Part shown: one piece after another, positions 1 through 5,057 of the stretch
Layout: every line of letters begins with the position of its first letter
Numbering within the stretch: the first letter of the stretch is position 1
Source of the DNA: Verrucomicrobiota bacterium
GTDB lineage: Bacteria; Verrucomicrobiota; Verrucomicrobiia; Opitutales; Opitutaceae
Assembly: GCA_030916665.1 (NCBI GenBank)
Contig: JAUPWC010000431.1
Span: 1 to 5,503 of the forward strand
Length of the DNA stretch: 5,503 bases
Reading direction: 5' to 3'
The notes under the pieces: model-generated
The model's database searches: none
What the model was told of the DNA's origin: nothing
The model's input: the letters and a program-made list of their open reading frames with translations, nothing else
Program-made: the position numbers and the translations under genes

Positions 1-1958
1 AGGGTTTGATAGGTTGTGGGAGCGAGCTTGCACGCGACGGGCGGAATGTCGCGAGCAAGCTCGCTCCCACATGGGGAAGAATCCAGGCCGCACGACTCCG
101 CAAAATCAGCATACGGCTGCAGTGTCGCGGACATCAGGATGGCGCCGCCGAATTGACGGAGCGTCGCTCCGATGGCGGCCGCGGCATCCACGCAGGTGAA
201 CTCGAGCTGCCCGGGACGGGCGACCCAGAGCAGCCCCTGGATTTTTCCCGTTGCGGCGTGCTCGCCGCCCGGGATGCGTCCGCCGAACTCGCGAAAAATT
301 CGGCGCGATTCGGAGGCGCAAGATTTTGGATTCTCGATTATTGATTGAGGCGTGAGTTCGGTCTGCTGCATCCACTCGTGCAGTGCCGGAAAACTCCAGA
401 GAGTTTCGCTGTGATGCGGCCCGAGCGCGACGTAGTCCAACGGTGATTCGGTGGCGAGCCTGGCGAGGCGGGCGAGCAGATCGTGGATCTCGGCTTCGGT
501 GGCCGGGTCGAGCGACTCAGCGGGCTGAAGCGAATCCAGCAGGCGGACCCACTCCTCGAGGGCGAGCACCAGCGCGGCGGGTGCGCCGAGGTGGTCCAGT
601 TCTGCGAGCAGCAGGCGGGCTTCGGTCTGGCTGGCGGTGTGGGAATAGGCCCCCGCCACGCGCGAGGGCAGGTTGTGGGCCTCGTCCACCACGAGCAGCG
701 TTTCGGCGGGGTCGAAGCCGGGACGTTCGAAGAAGATGCCGCGGTTGTCGGGGGCGAAGACGTAGTTGAAGTCGCCGACCCAGACATCCTGGAAAGGCAG
801 GGCGGCACGCGTGATCTCGTAGGGGCAGATCTGGGCGTCGCGACCGGCGGCGCGCAGGGTGTCGAGGTCGCGGAGTTGTTGGTCGTCGGTGTAGAAGCGC
901 GCGAGGCCGCTGCCGGGCCAGCGTTCGGCGCAGTCGCGGAGGTAGTGACAGCCGTCGCGCACGCAGTGGAATTCGTGGTTCACGCAGTGCTCGGATTTGT
1001 TGCGCACCTGCCAGGCGGGAAGAGGGTTGATCGAGCCGGCCTCGCGGGAGCTCGGCCCTCCAGAAGGCAGGGCCGATGCAGTCATCTGCCGGAGCGTGTG
1101 CATGACCTGGATCTGGCCGGTGGACTTGCCTGTCAGCCAGATCAGGCGCGCAAAGCGTCCGGCCTTGAGTTGGCCGAGGGCGAATTCCAGCACGCAGCCG
1201 GTCTTGCCGTAACCGGTGGGAGCCTCCAGCAGGAGAATTTTCGATTTTTGATTTTCGATTTTTGATTGGTCGAATACGCAGAGAAGATCCTGTTGGATCG
1301 TTTCCTGACCCAGACGGAGGGTGGTGAAGGGGGAATGGAACTGCAGCGCGCGGCGGCGCTCGGTCGCGCGGAGGCGGAGGTTCAGGAACTCGACGACCGC
1401 ATCGAGTTGGTGGAAGACCAGGGCCTCGTCGAACGGAGTCAGCGCGACAGTCTGGACGACACCCGAGCCGGCCTCGACGAAGACCAGCTCCGCGCCGGAG
1501 ACCGGCTGGCCGAGGGTGCGCCGCAACACGGCGTAGGCGGCGAGTTGGAGGAAGTAGTCGGGGTAGTCGGTGCGGAGCGCGGGCTCATCGGCCGGCAGCG
1601 GGCGGGTGACGCTTTTGATTTCACGCAGGACCACGGCGGCCGAACCGGCGGGGTTCGGAGACCCCGCCCTACAGTCTGCGGGAATCATCTGGTCGATGCG
1701 GCCTTGGAGATCGAAGTGCCAGCCGCGGTGGGTGAGGCGGCCGTTGATTGGGATTTCGAATTGAACATCGCCGCGCAACACCCCGTCGGTGGTGAATTCC
1801 TGCTCGGTGCGTTTGCGCAGTTCGTTGTGCCAGTGCTGGCCCAATTGGGCGCGCCAGAGTCCCTGCGGACCGCCGCCGCTCTCCTGTGGTCCGAGACTGA
1901 AGCCGGCAAATTCGCCGACGCTCAGGCTGACGGTGCGGTGTTCGAGGGAGAAATGCAT
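1..1958 (-). CDS. PD-(D/E)XK nuclease fused to XPD/Rad3 (DinG-like) DNA helicase, 3' end outside window
   Basis: The frame is open from ATG 1958 to the left edge (652 codons, no stop). Residues about 8-170 look like a RecB/Cas4-type PD-(D/E)XK nuclease: GRID with D89, EIK with E113 and K115, and the QLAAY motif with Q138 and Y142. The superfamily 2 helicase part follows: Walker A APTGYGKT (246-253), four cysteines C325, C332, C337 and C343 placed like the XPD iron-sulfur cluster, CPYE (378-381), DEAH (425-428) and LMSATL (608-613). The family unwinds DNA 5'->3' using ATP; the fusion suggests coupled unwinding and cutting in repair. A similar nuclease-Rad3 architecture is known to me from Clostridia. 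The C-terminal helicase lobe is beyond the edge. ATG 1958 was chosen because the domain fold begins right after it; an in-frame GTG at 1979 is an alternative, and no Shine-Dalgarno is visible. Five repeat elements are translated in frame within this gene. Confidence 0.88.
   Translation of the reverse strand, partial: MHFSLEHRTVSLSVGEFAGFSLGPQESGGGPQGLWRAQLGQHWHNELRKRTEQEFTTDGVLRGDVQFEIPINGRLTHRGWHFDLQGRIDQMIPADCRAGSPNPAGSAAVVLREIKSVTRPLPADEPALRTDYPDYFLQLAAYAVLRRTLGQPVSGAELVFVEAGSGVVQTVALTPFDEALVFHQLDAVVEFLNLRLRATERRRALQFHSPFTTLRLGQETIQQDLLCVFDQSKIENQKSKILLLEAPTGYGKTGCVLEFALGQLKAGRFARLIWLTGKSTGQIQVMHTLRQMTASALPSGGPSSREAGSINPLPAWQVRNKSEHCVNHEFHCVRDGCHYLRDCAERWPGSGLARFYTDDQQLRDLDTLRAAGRDAQICPYEITRAALPFQDVWVGDFNYVFAPDNRGIFFERPGFDPAETLLVVDEAHNLPSRVAGAYSHTASQTEARLLLAELDHLGAPAALVLALEEWVRLLDSLQPAESLDPATEAEIHDLLARLARLATESPLDYVALGPHHSETLWSFPALHEWMQQTELTPQSIIENPKSCASESRRIFREFGGRIPGGEHAATGKIQGLLWVARPGQLEFTCVDAAAAIGATLRQFGGAILMSATLQPYADFAESCGLDSSPCGSELARDIPPVACKLAPTTYQT
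15..71. repeat. 57-base near-perfect palindrome translated as 19 helicase codons
   Basis: The 17-base arms TGTGGGAGCGAGCTTGC (15-31) and its exact complement (55-71) are followed inward by a single A-A mismatch, then CGCGAC/GTCGCG arms (33-38, 48-53) around a 9-base loop. On the minus strand it occupies helicase codons 630-648 exactly, from TGT to ACA. The arm resembles the abundant GTGGGAGCGAGCTTGC REP sequence I recall from Pseudomonas genomes. Confidence 0.93.
321..347 (-). repeat. AT-rich heptad array, translated copy 2
   Basis: The minus strand reads CAATCAATAATCGAGAATC then CAAAATCT. It encodes QSIIENPKS at helicase residues 538-546, between the DEAH motif and the SAT motif. It aligns over 26 bases with the array at 1236-1268 with three mismatches and stands out as AT-rich in a GC-rich gene. 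Confidence 0.8.
1032..1064 (-). repeat. Degenerate GGCCCTCCA-type element translated in the helicase
   Basis: The minus strand begins TGGAGGGCCGAGCTCCCGCG and encodes SGGPSSREAGS (residues 299-309). It shares the 9-base head TGGAGGGCC (plus strand 1054-1062) with the elements at 3669-3720 and 4073-4101. GAGGG (1022-1026) and CCCTC (1056-1060) can form a short outer stem. It lies between the region after Walker A and the iron-sulfur cysteines. The palindrome is weak, so the call relies on the shared head. Confidence 0.5.
1236..1268 (-). repeat. AT-rich heptad array, translated copy 1
   Basis: On the minus strand this is CAAT followed by alternating CAAAAAT and CGAAAAT heptads, two of each. 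It encodes QSKIENQKSKI (helicase 231-241), immediately before the ILLLEAPTGYGKT strand and Walker A, at the junction of the nuclease and helicase parts. Confidence 0.85.
1647..1683 (-). repeat. 37-base hairpin repeat, copy A, translated in the nuclease domain
   Basis: Arms GGCGGGGT (1647-1654) and ACCCCGCC (1661-1668) flank a 6-base loop and are followed by CTACAGTCTGCGGGA. It matches 2711-2747 at 35 of 37 positions. In the helicase frame it encodes about PADCRAGSPNPAG (residues 93-105), placed between the catalytic-type D89 and E113/K115. Confidence 0.92.
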
Positions 1959-1969
1959 GCGGGACGGCC

Positions 1970-1996
1970 CACGGAACACACGGAATACACGGAAGG
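1970..1996. repeat. Tandem 9-base repeat, three units
   Basis: The units are CACGGAACA, CACGGAATA and CACGGAAGG. They lie 12-38 bases upstream of the helicase ATG, in the recO-helicase gap. I recall similar CACGGAATA-type runs scattered in verrucomicrobial and planctomycete genomes. No regulatory role can be read from it. Confidence 0.8.
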
Positions 1997-2012
1997 GAAG
2001 CGGATAGATTCC

Positions 2013-2069
2013 GGAGGCGGAGGTGATGCACCTCGTGGGCGCCTCACGGGGTGGGGGCACCCCGCCTCC
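2013..2069. repeat. Compound hairpin in the recO-helicase gap
   Basis: The outer arms GGAGGCGGAGGTG (2013-2025) and CACCCCGCCTCC (2058-2069) pair with one bulged base. Inside are a small AGGTG/CACCT inverted repeat (2021-2033) and GGGGTG/CACCCC (2048-2053, 2058-2063). The hairpin begins 8 bases beyond the recO stop. With the 9-base tandem repeat it fills most of the 119-base gap; no promoter is recognisable there. Confidence 0.8.
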
Positions 2070-2077
2070 AAAAATGC

Positions 2078-2692
2078 CTACAACCGGATTTCTGTTTCAG
2101 CTTTGACCCAATCCTCGAGACGGCGGACGACGCGGGCTACATCGGCCGGCTCGGCGGTCTGGCTGGCGAGCGGTTGATTGAGCAGCTGGGCAGCGGTGTC
2201 GCGGTCGGCGCCGGTGAGTTGAGGCCACCATTGCTGTTTCACGGGGTAGCCCTCGTCGCGCAACAGGCAGTAGAGCGTCTTGAGCCAGACGATGTCGGGC
2301 CGGCCGCCGCCGGCGAGGGCGGCGAGGCTGGTGCGGAACAGACCGACGACAGCGTCACGCGACTCGTCCGGCACGGGGTTGCGGGTGAGGAGACTGGAGA
2401 ACGCGGCGGCAACCTTGAGGGCCTCGTAGGAGCGGCCGATGCCCTCGTGGCGTTGGAGATGGCGGTGCTCCTTGATGAACCAGGTGCGGCCTTGGCTGGA
2501 GGATTCGAGCCACAGTTCTGCTTCATCGAAAAGGTCCAGCGGCGTGGCGGCGTCCTTGCTCTGCTTGAGGCGTCGTAACAGGTGCAACACGCCGTGCTCG
2601 GAGGAGAAGGCGGTCAGTTGCTCGAAGGTGTCCGATCCCGACGGCTGCCGGGAGAGGATGAAGGCGGAGGTTTGGAGCGACTGGCCGGGCAT
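2078..2692 (-). CDS. recO: RecO-like DNA repair protein
   Basis: The 204-residue protein starts LQTSAFILSRQPSGSD, then a segment reading AFSSEHGVLHLLRR. This matches the RecO N-terminal OB-fold pattern (a strand leading to S/E-rich turns, then 'fs.ehG.l..l.rG'). It continues with a DLFDEAELWLE strand pair and a helical C-terminal half, as in RecO. RecO loads RecA onto SSB-coated single-stranded DNA together with RecR in the RecFOR pathway. The length is slightly below the roughly 240 residues of E. coli RecO. No CxxC zinc pairs are present, as in several RecO lineages. ATG 2692 lies 46 bases after the DUF502 stop and has no Shine-Dalgarno; the TAG stop at 2080-2078 lies just before a hairpin element. 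Sequence similarity to RecO is recalled and weak, so a lineage-specific protein with the same fold remains possible; the symbol is tentative. The repair helicase downstream fits the assignment. Confidence 0.6.
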   Translation of the reverse strand: MPGQSLQTSAFILSRQPSGSDTFEQLTAFSSEHGVLHLLRRLKQSKDAATPLDLFDEAELWLESSSQGRTWFIKEHRHLQRHEGIGRSYEALKVAAAFSSLLTRNPVPDESRDAVVGLFRTSLAALAGGGRPDIVWLKTLYCLLRDEGYPVKQQWWPQLTGADRDTAAQLLNQPLASQTAEPADVARVVRRLEDWVKAETEIRL

Positions 2693-2710
2693 TTGCGGCT
2701 GGGGGGAGGG

Positions 2711-2747
2711 GGCGGGGTTCGTAGACCCCGCCCTACAGTCAGCGGGA
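2711..2747 (-). repeat. 37-base hairpin repeat, copy B, overlapping the DUF502 stop
   Basis: Arms GGCGGGGT (2711-2718) and ACCCCGCC (2725-2732) flank loop TCGTAG, followed by CTACAGTCAGCGGGA. It differs from copy A only at 2722 and 2741. The DUF502 TGA (2741-2739) lies within the repeat, and the first base of that stop codon is one of the two differing positions. It occupies most of the DUF502-recO gap. There is no T-tract after the stem, so a classical intrinsic terminator is not supported. Confidence 0.92.
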
Positions 2748-3401
2748 CGTCAGCGCAGCTTTCGCGGCGGCGGGATCGGTCCAGGCGGGCAGGACAGCGC
2801 CGCAGGAGATGATCGTTTTCATCGCGTCGCCGACCGGCATGTCGAGTTCGATGATCTCGGCGCGCGGCAGATACATGAAGAAGCCGTTGACCGGGCTCGG
2901 ACAGGTGGGGATGAAGACGGCCCAGTGTTCGGCGGCGAAGTGCGCATGCGGTTCACCGGCGGCGGTGTTGGTGAGGAAGCCGAGGCTCCAGGAGCCGGCG
3001 CGCGGGAACTGCACGAGCACAACCTTGTTGAACTGGCTGCGATCCTTGGTGCCGAAGGTCTCGATGAACTGCCGGACGCTGCTGTAGAAATTGCCCACGC
3101 CGGGGATGCTCTGGATGAAGCGCTCCGCCGCGGCGCCGAGCATCCGGCCCAGGAACAGGCGAGAGACATAGCCGAGTAACGTGATGAGCCCGAGCGCGAT
3201 GATCGTGGTGACAACATCCCAGAACAGGGCGGGTAGGTGCTGCAGCGTTTGCGGCAGGTAGGGGGCGAAGAGCGGCGTGATGGAGCCGCCGACCATGCCG
3301 ATCAGGACACGGATGGCCCAGATGGTGACGACCAGCGGTGCGACGAGCAGGAGGCCGGTGAGGAAGGCGTTGCGAAGGGAGGTGAACCGGGTTTCGGACA
3401 T
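2739..3401 (-). CDS. DUF502 family integral membrane protein
   Basis: The 220-residue protein fits the DUF502 family. The N-terminal half has two strong membrane segments: residues 11-38 (AFLTGLLLVAPLVVTIW onward) and about 57-84 (ALFWDVVTTIIALGLITLLG). Family landmarks follow: IPGVGNFYSSVRQF (99-112), VVLVQFPRAGSWSLGFLT (127-144), the FIPTCPSPVNGFFMYLPR stretch (163-180), and EIIELDMPVGDAM (182-194) leading to IISCGA. The function of the family is unsettled; it is a membrane protein with a cytoplasmic C-terminal domain. The start was placed at the ATG at 3401 (MSETRFTSLRN), which puts the first helix near residue 11 as usual; an in-frame ATG at 3440 would add 13 residues overlapping the intergenic gap. 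The TGA stop at 2741-2739 falls inside the conserved part of a 37-base repeat, so the final residues (LTSR) may be repeat-derived. The family identification is confident. Confidence 0.9.
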   Translation of the reverse strand: MSETRFTSLRNAFLTGLLLVAPLVVTIWAIRVLIGMVGGSITPLFAPYLPQTLQHLPALFWDVVTTIIALGLITLLGYVSRLFLGRMLGAAAERFIQSIPGVGNFYSSVRQFIETFGTKDRSQFNKVVLVQFPRAGSWSLGFLTNTAAGEPHAHFAAEHWAVFIPTCPSPVNGFFMYLPRAEIIELDMPVGDAMKTIISCGAVLPAWTDPAAAKAALTSR

Positions 3402-3441
3402 GAACGGTGGATTGAACCACAGTCGGCCGCGGTTGCACACT

Positions 3442-3453
3442 GATTTTTGATTG
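3442..3453 (-). repeat. AT-rich heptad fragment, intergenic copy 3
   Basis: The minus strand CAATCAAAAATC is identical to the first 12 bases of the array at 1236-1268. It lies between ybeY and DUF502 and abuts, with a two-base overlap, the hairpin at 3452-3504. Confidence 0.65.
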
Positions 3454-3504
3454 TAGCGGCGCTCTATGAGCGCCGGCGACGGTCATAGGTATGCCGCCGC
3501 TACA
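3452..3504. repeat. Compound palindrome carrying the ybeY stop codon
   Basis: Outer arms TGTAGCGGCG (3452-3461) and CGCCGCTACA (3495-3504) are perfect complements. Inside are GGCGCTC-TAT-GAGCGCC (3458-3474), whose first bases also belong to the outer arm, and a second stem GGTCATA-GG-TATGCC (3481-3495) with one bulge. The layout, one outer stem with two inner stems, suggests a Y-shaped fold. The ybeY TAG at 3502-3500 is part of the outer arm. Confidence 0.9.
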
Positions 3505-4069
3505 GCAACCGGAAGACCGGAAGGGCGTTGTGCTTCCGCAGCAGCTTCATGGCCCGAGCCTCGGCGGCGCGCATGCGGCGCTTCCTGGCCGGTTGGAGGT
3601 CGTCATAGCCCGCGAGATGCAGCCAGCCGTGGACAAGGTAGAGGGTTAGTTCGGCGGAGAAATTTGTTTGGAGCGTCGGCCCCCGGGCCGACCGCGGCCG
3701 GTCAGGAGACCGGCCCTCCACGTAACGCCAGGCTGTGTCGGCGGAGACGCAGATTTCCCCGGCGAGGCCGGCGGCGGGGTCGCCTTCAAAGGTGATGACA
3801 TCCGTCGCGGTCGGGTCGTCCATGAAGTCGGCGTGGATCTTGGCAAGGGCCGGGTCGGTGAGGAAGACGAGGGAAAGCTCGCCGGGCGGGCAGCCGCCCC
3901 GGATTTTCGATTTGAGGACTTTGCGGCGGGAGGCGGGCAGGCAAAGATGCGGCAGGTCGGCGAGGGAGATTTCGAAGTGCTCGTCGAGGACAGTGATCGC
4001 GCGACTCACCGCAGCGCGCTGGATCTTCAGGCGCGGGTGCCGGTTGGTGATGGCGATGGTGCGGGGCAT
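3500..4069 (-). CDS. ybeY: YbeY endoribonuclease with an in-frame repeat-encoded insert
   Basis: YbeY is a metal-dependent endoribonuclease for 16S rRNA 3'-end maturation and 70S ribosome quality control. Family features in this 189-residue protein: GELSLVFLTDPALAKIHADF (63-82), TDVITF (89-94), GEICVSADTAW (104-114), and the metal motif HGWLHLAGYDD, with H147 and H151. The third ligand position is D157, where the E. coli enzyme has His. Residues 117-133 (VEGRSPDRPRSARGPTL) are encoded by a compound palindrome at 3669-3720 and lie between GEICVSADTAW and the metal helix, where relatives as I recall have a short connection. Another repeat-like stretch sits at codons 53-62. ATG 4069 lies 10 bases after the phoH stop and gives MPRTIAITN; an upstream in-frame ATG at 4102 would overlap phoH and adds only low-complexity residues. 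The stop TAG (3502-3500) is inside a hairpin arm. It is adjacent to phoH, as in most bacteria. Confidence 0.95.
   Translation of the reverse strand: MPRTIAITNRHPRLKIQRAAVSRAITVLDEHFEISLADLPHLCLPASRRKVLKSKIRGGCPPGELSLVFLTDPALAKIHADFMDDPTATDVITFEGDPAAGLAGEICVSADTAWRYVEGRSPDRPRSARGPTLQTNFSAELTLYLVHGWLHLAGYDDLQPARKRRMRAAEARAMKLLRKHNALPVFRLL
3669..3720. repeat. Compound palindrome translated inside ybeY
   Basis: The outer stem is TGGAG (3669-3673) with CTCCA (3716-3720). The inner hairpins are GTCGGCC/GGCCGAC (3675-3681, 3686-3692) and GGCCGGTC-AGGA-GACCGGCC (3696-3715), the latter perfect. It has the same outer-plus-two-inner architecture as 3452-3504 but a different sequence. It encodes ybeY residues of about 117-133, including EGRSPDRPRSARGPTL. 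Confidence 0.92.
3884..3914. repeat. Small hairpin plus heptad-like motif in ybeY
   Basis: GGGCGG-GCAG-CCGCCC (3884-3899) is followed by GGATTTTCGATTTG (3901-3914), which contains the ATTTTCG heptad unit. It encodes roughly KSKIRGGCPP (ybeY 53-62), just before the first conserved strand. The pairing of a GC hairpin with an AT heptad repeats the arrangement at 3442-3504, but both parts are short and could be chance. Confidence 0.4.
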
Positions 4070-4072
4070 TGG

Positions 4073-4101
4073 GGAGGGCTCAGCTTGGGCCGGGCCCTCC
4101 A
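4073..4101. repeat. Degenerate hairpin at the phoH 3' end
   Basis: Perfect 7-base arms GGAGGGC (4073-4079) and GCCCTCC (4094-4100) enclose a 14-base loop. The phoH stop TGA (4082-4080) lies in the loop, and the final phoH residues GGGPGPS are encoded across it. It shares the GGCCCTCCA head (4093-4101) with the helicase element near 1054 and the ybeY element near 3712. It also reaches to within four bases of the ybeY ATG. Confidence 0.65.
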
Positions 4102-5057
4102 CCTTCCGCGTTCTTCGCCTGCTCGTAGGCGTCGATGATCTTTTGCACGAGCGGGTGACGGACGACGTCGGTGGCGGTGAAATGGTGAAAGTCGATGCCG
4201 GGGATGTTGCGCAGGATGCGGGGGGCTTGCACCAGGCCGGAGGCCCGGCTCCGCGGCAGGTCGATCTGCGTGATGTCGCCGGTGACGATCATGCGGGATT
4301 CGTCCCCAAGGCGGGTGAGGAACATCATCATCTGCTCGGGCGTGGTGTTCTGCGCCTCGTCGAGGATAATGTAGGCGTTGGCGAGGGTGCGGCCGCGCAT
4401 GTAGGCCAGCGGGGCGATCTCGATCAGGCCCTTCTCGGAGAGGGTGGAAACATCCTCGGGTTCCAGCATGTCGTGCAGGGCATCGTAGAGCGGACGGAGG
4501 TAAGGCAGGATTTTTTCGCGCAGGTCGCCCGGCAGAAAACCCAGCGTCTCACCGGCCTCGACTGCGGGCCGGGTGAGCACGATGCGCTGGACCTGGTTCT
4601 TCAGCAGGGCGGAGATGGCGGCGGCCATCGCGAGGTAGGTCTTGCCCGTGCCGGCGGGCCCGATGCCGAAGACGATCGGGTTCTTCTGGATGGATTGCAG
4701 GTAAAGTTTCTGGCCGAGCGTCTTCGGCACGATGCTCTTGCGGCGCGTGGCGATGACGACGGGGTCGTTGATCAGGGTGCGCAGGGCGGCACCGTCGCGG
4801 GCGTAGAGTTCCAGGAGGCGGAGGAAGTCCGGCGTGCGATAGGCCATGCCCTGGGTGCGCCCGGCGTTCAGAAGCGTGAAGAACTCCTCGGTGCGCGCGA
4901 CCGCCTCGGCGGGACCGTCGAGCTTCAGCCAGTCGTCGCGCGTGACGAGGCGCACGCCGAGCACCTGCTCGGTGCGCGCGAGGTTTTCATCGCTGCCGCA
5001 GTAAAGCTGGCTGACGTGGCGGGCGCTGGGGTAGGTGAGGGTCTTGGAGGCGGGCAC
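4080..5057 (-). CDS. phoH: PhoH-like P-loop ATPase (YbeZ/PhoH family)
   Basis: The 325-residue protein has a small N-terminal RNA-binding-like region (about 1-70, matching the KH-like part of PhoH/YbeZ) and a C-terminal RecA-like ATPase domain. Motifs: Walker A GPAGTGKT (133-140), LTRPAVEAGETLGFLPGDL (161-179), EIAPLAYMRGRTL (213-225), Walker B YIILDEAQN (229-237), sensor-like VTGDITQIDLP (258-268), and DVVRHPLV (297-304) near the end. In enterobacteria YbeZ partners with YbeY in rRNA processing, and the immediate downstream ybeY supports that role here. The start codon is GTG at 5057; no in-frame ATG gives a full domain (the next Met is residue 71). No Shine-Dalgarno is seen upstream. The last residues, GGGPGPS, are encoded by a degenerate hairpin (4073-4100) whose loop contains the TGA stop, so the tail after YEQAKNAE may be repeat-derived. 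Length and domain content are otherwise normal for the family. Confidence 0.96.
   Translation of the reverse strand: MPASKTLTYPSARHVSQLYCGSDENLARTEQVLGVRLVTRDDWLKLDGPAEAVARTEEFFTLLNAGRTQGMAYRTPDFLRLLELYARDGAALRTLINDPVVIATRRKSIVPKTLGQKLYLQSIQKNPIVFGIGPAGTGKTYLAMAAAISALLKNQVQRIVLTRPAVEAGETLGFLPGDLREKILPYLRPLYDALHDMLEPEDVSTLSEKGLIEIAPLAYMRGRTLANAYIILDEAQNTTPEQMMMFLTRLGDESRMIVTGDITQIDLPRSRASGLVQAPRILRNIPGIDFHHFTATDVVRHPLVQKIIDAYEQAKNAEGGGPGPS

Noticed and set aside
15..71. Pseudomonas origin because of the REP-like arm
   Set aside because: The protein sequences and gene order do not look pseudomonad, and similar arms may occur widely; one element is not enough for taxonomy.
1..1958. Helicase as a pseudogene broken by repeats
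   Set aside because: The frame is open over 652 codons with conserved motifs after each repeat; no frameshift or stop is needed. Decay beyond the left edge cannot be excluded.
483..2177. Two long adjacent plus-strand open frames (483-1265 and 1266-2177)
   Set aside because: Both lie opposite the helicase, whose minus-strand frame holds Walker A, Fe-S cysteines, DEAH and nuclease motifs; the plus-strand products match nothing I recognise.
2711..2747. Intrinsic terminator after DUF502
   Set aside because: The stem is suitable but no T-tract follows on the minus strand, and a near-identical copy is inside a coding region.
15..3720. CRISPR array
   Set aside because: Repeats differ in sequence, are irregularly spaced and lie in genes; there is no regular repeat-spacer pattern.
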